Positions 17,801 to 21,245 of a DNA stretch of 21,245 nt are shown here, piece by piece. The translations under genes were made by a program, and so were the position numbers. The stretch's first letter is position 1. Each line of letters opens with the position of its first letter. Source of the DNA: Apostichopus leukothele (taxonomy: Eukaryota > Echinodermata > Holothuroidea > Aspidochirotida > Stichopodidae); assembly GCA_010014835.2 (NCBI GenBank), contig JAAAKB020144051.1, forward strand, positions 1-21,245. The letters are read 5' to 3'. Under the pieces are notes generated by a model, which ran no database searches, was not told where the DNA came from, and was given only the letters and a program-made list of their open reading frames with translations.

Positions 17801-18815
17801 TGTCCTATTCAACGCTATAAACAGAGTAGTCACAGAACCGAGGTAATAATAGGCTGAATCATTTTAATGGTTTTTAGTATGTAGCATCGTCATCGTCATT
17901 GTCATCGCCATCCTTATAATCATCATCATCATTATCATCGTCGTCATCGTCACCGTCATCGTCGTCGTCATCGTCGTCATCATCATCATCGTCGTCGTCG
18001 TTGTCATCGTTATCGTCAACGTCGTCGTCGTCATCGTCGTCATCGCTCCCATAGGGAGGATGAGATCTTGTAGTTCCTTTGCCAGTTGGGCCATATACAG
18101 TAATGTCAGTTGCCATCTCAATAGTTAACATGGTAATGGTTAATTTCACTGAGTAGCTCCTCTCGGGGGGTTTCCCATTGTGGGGTACCCCAGGGTGACC
18201 GGAAGTCCATGACTGAGGGAGGCGTCAAAACGTGTGTGTCTGTGTGTCTGCGTCAAAATCTCCAAAACGACTGGACTGATTTTCTTCAAACTTGTTGGGA
18301 TGGTACCCCAGGGAGAACCATTGCGTCCTCGCAAAACCCCGGAACGAAAGGTAAATGGTCGAAGGTCAAATGTCAATTTTGGTTGTTGATACATTGAATT
18401 GACATAGAAACTTCACAGGTGTAATAGAAATGTCAAGTAGTAACTCTGATTGCCAGACTGCGTAGCTAATTATATATTTGTGCAGTGTTTGTAATTAGTG
18501 TTTGCTGGCGATGAGATATGCAACTCCGTGGATACAAGTCTATTAACCATGTTGTTTTGTTTCTTTCTTTTCAGTTTTAAGACGTCTGCCACCCACTGGT
18601 CTGGTATCATGAAAGACTTTCCACAAGGGGGAATGGAATACGGTGCATATTGGTTAGAAAATGTTATCAAACATGACAGCGAATTAACGCGAGCCAAGGG
18701 ACAGAATATGTCTGGATTCAAGTACTATCTGTTTGACGTGTTTCTGTTTTTATTTATTGCATTCCATGTAATAGAATTCATAGTTTTGCATATCATTTTC
18801 AATCACGTGATTTGA
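14004..18815 (+). CDS. UDP-glycosyltransferase (UGT, GT1 family), complete gene; join 14004-14876, 16690-16912, 17623-17842, 18575-18815
   Basis: The spliced reading frame is 1557 nt, encoding 518 residues, close to the usual 520-530 of animal UGTs. Residues 1-25 form a signal peptide ending near SSSSECA. The acceptor half follows, with catalytic H38 (in GEATHSLALRMM) and its Asp partner D151 (in LALFDPFALF). SYVPEGLTALSDRMSF and FVLDYPRPFLPHTV are family landmarks. The donor half carries VVLVSLGSF (305-313), MSWIPQNDVL (356-365) and the UGT signature at about 358-403. A hydrophobic segment at about 490-514 should anchor it in the ER membrane, with the enzyme lumenal. Family role: transfer of a sugar from a UDP-sugar to small lipophilic acceptors, as in detoxification; substrate unknown. 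NxS/T sites occur at N66, N117, N352 and N483. Oddities: N376 replaces the usual His, H401 replaces the usual Gln, and there is no dilysine tail. Confidence 0.93.
14877..16689 (+). other. UGT intron 1 (1813 bp)
   Basis: Bounded by GTAAGT and a TATATATAG acceptor. The segment at about 14965-15330 has a different, more GC-rich texture (GGGAATCCGCCGAGGCG, CGGGCGCGGCACG) and an open frame at 14973-15320 with no recognisable family; it may be an inserted repeat. Further in are a ten-base G-run (15952-15961), a G-quadruplex motif (16375-16400) and a C-run of about 15 (16594-16608). No alternative first exon was recognised. Confidence 0.8.
16375..16400 (+). other. G-quadruplex-type motif in UGT intron 1
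   Basis: G-runs at 16375-16377, 16381-16384, 16386-16388 and 16393-16396, with a fifth at 16398-16400, have loops of 3, 1, 4 and 1 nt. The motif is on the transcribed-sense strand, 290 nt before exon 2. Confidence 0.5.
16690..16912 (+). CDS. UGT coding exon 2 (residues 292-366)
   Basis: Acceptor TATATATAG then AAA CTA CTG GAC TTT: the exon reads KLLDFLNSADDTGVVLVSLG, the usual start of the UDP-sugar-binding domain, and ends MSWIPQNDVL plus one base (phase 1) before GTAATT. The 223-nt length is close to the combined length of vertebrate UGT1 exons 2 and 3 (132 + 88 nt, from memory). A TGACGTCA octamer lies inside the coding sequence at 16757-16764. Confidence 0.93.
16913..17622 (+). repeat. 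UGT intron 2 (710 bp), mostly an array of about 131-bp repeats with TGACGTCA-like sites
   Basis: Two well-matched units (17163-17292 and 17293-17424) share CCCTATGACCATTCTCATAC, CACAGTTTGTAT and GTGATCATTTGGACACAGG. A third, diverged unit runs 17425-17550 and a fourth, also diverged, about 17000-17133, followed by a partial unit 17132-17162. Each unit opens with CATGA followed by ATTAATGACG or a close variant. CRE-like words are at 17016-17023 and 17146-17153 (perfect TGACGTCA), 17179-17186, 17309-17316, 17441-17448 and 17540-17547 (one or two changes). Confidence 0.88.
17623..17842 (+). CDS. UGT coding exon 3: UDP-sugar signature (residues 366-439)
   Basis: Acceptor TTTTAATTACAG, donor GTAATA. 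With the G left from exon 2 the first codon is GCT. The exon reads HPNVVAFVSNGGGHGAYEST and continues through VPSVCIPFFTDHPD, which fits the UGT signature in spacing and in most fixed positions. It is exactly 220 nt, the length I recall for the equivalent vertebrate UGT1 exon 4. It ends in phase 2. Position 376 is Asn where most UGTs have the His that contacts the diphosphate, and 401 is His where most have the Gln that contacts the sugar. Confidence 0.93.
17884..18045. repeat. Imperfect GTC/ATC trinucleotide microsatellite
   Basis: About 160 bp of GTCATC, GTCGTC and CATCAT units in all three phases without a stop on the reverse strand, where it would read as runs of Asp, Met or Thr. It is inside an intron and is not coding. 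Confidence 0.93.
18160..18350. repeat. Dispersed-type repeat within UGT intron 3
   Basis: Two near-identical words, TACCCCAGGGTGACC at about 18184 and TACCCCAGGGAGAACC at about 18303, flank a block with GTGTGTCTGTGTGTCTGCGTC and CAAAATCTCCAAAACGACTGG followed by TTTTCTTCAAACTTG. From memory, this last block is a phrase found many times in marine invertebrate genomes. No transposase or reverse transcriptase is present, so the element class is unknown. Confidence 0.5.
18575..18815 (+). CDS. UGT coding exon 4: C-terminal region and membrane anchor (residues 439-518)
   Basis: After a classic pyrimidine tract and CAG the split codon gives AGT (Ser). The exon reads on through HWSGIMKDFPQGG, MEYGAYWLENVIKH and the hydrophobic YYLFDVFLFLFIAFHVIEF to a TGA at 18813-18815. 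AYWLENVIKH matches the usual FWIEFVMRH landmark. The DQP motif common before it is replaced by DFPQ. The hydrophobic stretch holds D493, H503, E506 and H511, and the chain ends NHVI without lysines. Confidence 0.88.
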
Positions 18816-19040
18816 CCAAAATTTGCTAATACGTATATAGACGTAAATGTATAGGCTCATTTGTTAGCTTTAGTAGAAAGAATATATCGCGTGAAAATTT
18901 TTAAAACCGTAGTTTTTGTTGTGTTGGTTTCATTTTTTGGTTTGCTGAATTGATTACAGTCTAGTGGTATAATACATCTTAATTCAAATGACAGATCCGG
19001 GAAACAAGCAGATGGTAACCATAGTAACCTAATAGAGCGG
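18816..19040. other. Short gap between the UGT stop and the retroelement reading frame
   Basis: It contains the UGT 3' end and, on the minus strand, what would be the 3' end of the retroelement. I read the minus-strand frames just past the reverse transcriptase stop for a GIY-YIG endonuclease and saw none; TAA and TAG stops come within about 40 codons. No poly-A or target-site duplication was recognised, so the element's 3' boundary is unknown. Confidence 0.5.
18881..18886 (+). terminator. Candidate UGT polyadenylation signal (AATATA)
   Basis: AATATA, a known variant of AATAAA, lies 65 nt after the stop. It is followed at about 18910-18945 by a GT- and T-rich stretch (TTTTTGTTGTGTTGGTTTC), as expected downstream of a cleavage site. 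No AATAAA occurs between the stop and 19040. The 3' UTR would be about 90 nt. Confidence 0.45.
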
Positions 19041-20140
19041 TTAAAACTGGGTAATGGAGTCTGGAGTAAGTGAGTAGAAATCTAAGGTTGGGGGTTGACG
19101 AAATGCTAGCATGGGGGGTACCTTAAACGATTCTCCTACAGACTGATCGTCTTGGAAAACAGCAAATTCCTGTTTGATGGAGCGAATGAAGGATTTTATG
19201 AGGGGGTTGTAACTGGTAACGAACGGAATGCGTGTGTTGGGACTTTTAGACTTGTATTTTAATAAGTCCTCACGGCTCAACTTGTCGGCCCTGGAAATAC
19301 CCTGTCTAATTAAGTGAAGGGGGTATCCGACGTTCAAGAAATAACCAGTTAAAATGGATACCTGGTGTTCAAAATCACATGAGTTGGAGCAAATGCGTTT
19401 AAGTCTAAGGCATTGGCTGTAAACAATAGAGCTCTTGAGATTATGCGGGTGAAAACTATTAAAGTGTAAATACATATGAATATCAGTGGGCTTATAATAG
19501 ACCGAAGTGGTTAAGGAATTGCCATCCAACTTGACCAGAACATCTAGAAATGATATTTGATGTTTAGAAACTTCGACAGAAAATTTAATGCTGTCATGAA
19601 AAGAATTAACATGATCAAAGAAAGACTTAAGAGATTCTTCACCATGTGGCCAGAAATAAATATCGTCAATGTATCTATTATAGCGTGATGGCTTAAGAAG
19701 AGAAGTGGGTAGCATTTCCTGTTCCAATACGTGCATAAATGTGTTGGCGTAACATGGTGCCGTCTTAGTGCCCATGAGGTACCATTGATTTGGAGATAAT
19801 ATTTCCCATTAAAAGAGAAATAATTATTACTTAATATTAAACGTAAAATATGACCAAGATCATCAGCTAAAGTGTGGTTGGTGGCATACTCACGAAGAAA
19901 CTTTTGACAAGCGATAATTCCCTCATCATGAGGGATATTAGTGTACGAAGAGGATACGTCCATAGCAACAAGTAAGGAATTAATCGGTAACGCCTGAATT
20001 GTGTTAAGAATTCTCAAAAAAATGAGTAGTGTCCTGTATATAAGAAGGAATATGGCTTAATAAAGTTAATAAAAGTGTCGAGTATGGAGTCTATGTATAT
20101 ATCTGTAATCAAGTTGTGGTATCGTAATATTTCAGAACTT
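19041..20140 (-). pseudogene. Penelope-like reverse transcriptase, frameshifted
   Basis: Read on the minus strand the catalytic core is split over three frames. The middle piece (20017 down to about 19787) carries LLVAMDVSSSYTNIPHDEG, including the first catalytic Asp, and NNYFSFNGKYYLQINGT. The last piece (19775-19041, 244 residues) has GTKTAPCYANTFM, the YIDD catalytic box, ISFLDVLVKLDG, YYKPTDIHMYLHFNSFHP and SQCLRLKRIC, all landmarks of PLE reverse transcriptases, and ends soon after PPMLAFRQPPTL. A frame change lies at about 19780-19787, where one base appears to be missing. Another lies at a seven-T run at about 20020, where one base appears extra. No stop codon interrupts the middle and last pieces, so decay is recent. 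The upstream piece to 20559 is more degraded. The copy could not make an intact protein as it stands. Confidence 0.88.
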
Positions 20141-20560
20141 AGGATGTTTAAATTAGTTCTTGACATTGGAAGTAAATAAGAAATATTTGACTGCCAACAA
20201 ATTATGGTTTCTTCTACATGACAGTAGAATCGATTACGTATTGATTGGTCTGTATATATTTGTATGGATATATTTTTTGGTATGCTTTCATGATAACGCA
20301 ATCTGTTGCTTAGTTGAAACGGCAAATTAAACTCGTTTTTATACTTAATGACTCGTTTATTCCTCCTTACGCCATCATGAATATCGTCTCGAAGGAGGTT
20401 TCTCACTTTAATAACAAGTGAGATCCTGATAATATGATTCGATTTGGTCAACTGTTTCTCTTTCGGTACAGGGAGGGTTACTAGTCGATAACAGCCCGGC
20501 GATTTAGTAGTAATAAATACCCAGTAAAAATTTAATTTGCTACGGTTTTGATATTTCAAG
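19041..20560 (-). mobile_element. Penelope-like retroelement, damaged copy without a visible endonuclease
   Basis: The reverse transcriptase described separately is of the Penelope-like (PLE) type, a class related to telomerase that uses a GIY-YIG endonuclease. The element is oriented opposite to the UGT gene and begins soon after its 3' end. At the 5' side the open frame 20014-20559 contains recognisable but decayed PLE text only in its last third (SYLLP, YIDSILDTFI). The conserved KPADKGG-type segment expected upstream was not seen. No GIY-YIG module was found on either side. That may mean truncation at both ends, or a PLE lineage with the endonuclease at the N-terminus (Naiad-type) whose 5' part is lost. 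Boundaries are approximate. Confidence 0.75.
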
Positions 20561-21245
20561 ATTGATTACTACAATGTTCCTTTCATGCGATAACTGCTTG
20601 TGATATATTGATCAAACAGGCAAGGTGATAAGCGGTTTCGCAAACAACATTTGTTGTAATGTGAAGCTAAGATATTATGTCGTTCATGGTATGGGTGTTT
20701 CTTCCCCTTTGAGAAATATGGTAACATGGAGGGTGCCCAGATGCAAAAATGGTGCTATATTTTGCAACTTTTGAATCAATGTAGTAGAAATGCTGTATGT
20801 TTTTTATGTATATATTGTACACTAGGATTTTTGTGTAATAATCCTTCAGTCAGAAGGGGAGGGTTGGGAGGGTGTGTGTGTGTGTGTGAAGCCCCTAAAA
20901 AAGTACACATAAAGACTACTGTATTCTCATGTTCATAATTTTACTAAGTAAACATGAAGGATCACCGGGATGGGGGAACAGGGGAATTTGATGAGGCTCG
21001 GTAAAATATTGAATAAAGAATTTTTCATAATATACTTAGTTAAGGTAACAGGAAAAGTGTATGATAGTAGCCATGTGACGTAATTGTCCCCAGGGCCAGG
21101 AATGGATCTCAATCCTCTGTGAATACCAACCGTCTTTACAGGAAAGTAAAATATTTGGAAAACTACATACAAGAACACACACAATATATATAAATAAAAC
21201 GAGATAATGAAATACCACATATTCTATGTTGGTAACAGTATATAT
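20561..21245. other. Non-coding stretch at the right edge with a GT microsatellite
   Basis: Nothing with a recognisable family was found on either strand; the open frames here are short and low-complexity. There is a GTGTGTGTGTGTGTG run at about 20872-20888 next to a G-rich GGGGAGGGTTGGGAGGG word at about 20857. The segment may include the lost 5' end of the retroelement, but no homology was recognised. Confidence 0.5.

Larger units (their letters stand above)
17843..18574 (+). other. UGT intron 3 (732 bp)
   Basis: Bounded by GTAATA and TTCTTTCTTTTCAG. It contains a long GTC/ATC microsatellite (17884-18045) and a dispersed-type repeat (about 18160-18350), both listed separately. Apparent reverse-strand open frames rich in Asp, Thr or Met come from the microsatellite. 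Confidence 0.85.

Noticed and set aside
17864-18149. Reverse-strand frames reading as poly-Asp or Met/Thr runs
   Set aside because: They come from the GTC/ATC microsatellite inside a UGT intron on the opposite strand.
18146-18394. Frames on both strands within UGT intron 3
   Set aside because: They fall in a dispersed-type repeat and carry no known domain.
1-21245. CRISPR array or bacterial defence system
   Set aside because: The tandem repeats lack the repeat-spacer pattern, and the genes are spliced animal genes.
1-21245. tRNA or rRNA genes
   Set aside because: No convincing A and B box pair or rRNA-like segment was seen by eye; a covariance-model search would be decisive.

Overview
This is a eukaryotic window, AT-rich and dense in repeats. 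It carries spliced genes with GT-AG introns, animal-type protein families and a Penelope-like retroelement. The repeat texture (TGACCT-type arrays, a tail ending GGCGCTATATTAAG, a TCCAAAACGACTGG-type repeat, constant TACTGTA/TACAGTA) suggests a marine invertebrate, perhaps an echinoderm. The organism is an inference from style; nothing in the window proves it.

Left half (1-12042, minus strand): this is the 5' end of a gene whose N-terminus matches the SGSM1/SGSM2 (RUTBC) family of RUN-TBC Rab GTPase-activating proteins. Only three very short coding exons lie here: 12027-12042 (16 nt), 11874-11917 (44 nt) and 7015-7090 (76 nt). Their phases join exactly. The rest of the gene lies beyond the left edge. 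About 12 kb here is therefore intron, filled with a 163-bp tandem repeat (255-700), a CTGAA-based minisatellite (1797-2164), a 64-bp tandem repeat (6189-6381), a TGACCT-type repeat array (7200-7830), a 33-bp repeat (10039-10131) and a LINE/SINE-like tail (10341-10420).

Middle (12043-14003): divergent intergenic region of about 2 kb between the two start codons. It contains a G-quadruplex-type motif, a CAGTT-rich short repeat, a poly-C tract and a plausible TATA/initiator pair just upstream of the right-hand gene.

Right half (14004-18815, plus strand): a complete UDP-glycosyltransferase (UGT) gene of four coding exons, 14004-14876, 16690-16912, 17623-17842 and 18575-18815. They give 1557 nt, 518 residues plus stop, with all phases consistent. 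The product has a signal peptide, the catalytic His/Asp pair (H38, D151), the UGT signature and a C-terminal membrane segment. Two donor-pocket positions and the C-terminal tail differ from the usual form. Intron 2 is an array of about 131-bp repeats carrying TGACGTCA-like sites. Intron 3 holds a long GTC/ATC microsatellite and a dispersed repeat.

Far right (19041-about 20560, minus strand): a frameshifted Penelope-like element reverse transcriptase, tail-to-tail with the UGT gene. From about 20560 to the end only a GT microsatellite was recognised. I found no RNA genes, CRISPR arrays or prokaryote-type systems. The most useful results are the micro-exon gene start, the variant UGT and the CRE-like intronic array; none amounts to a demonstrated new system.
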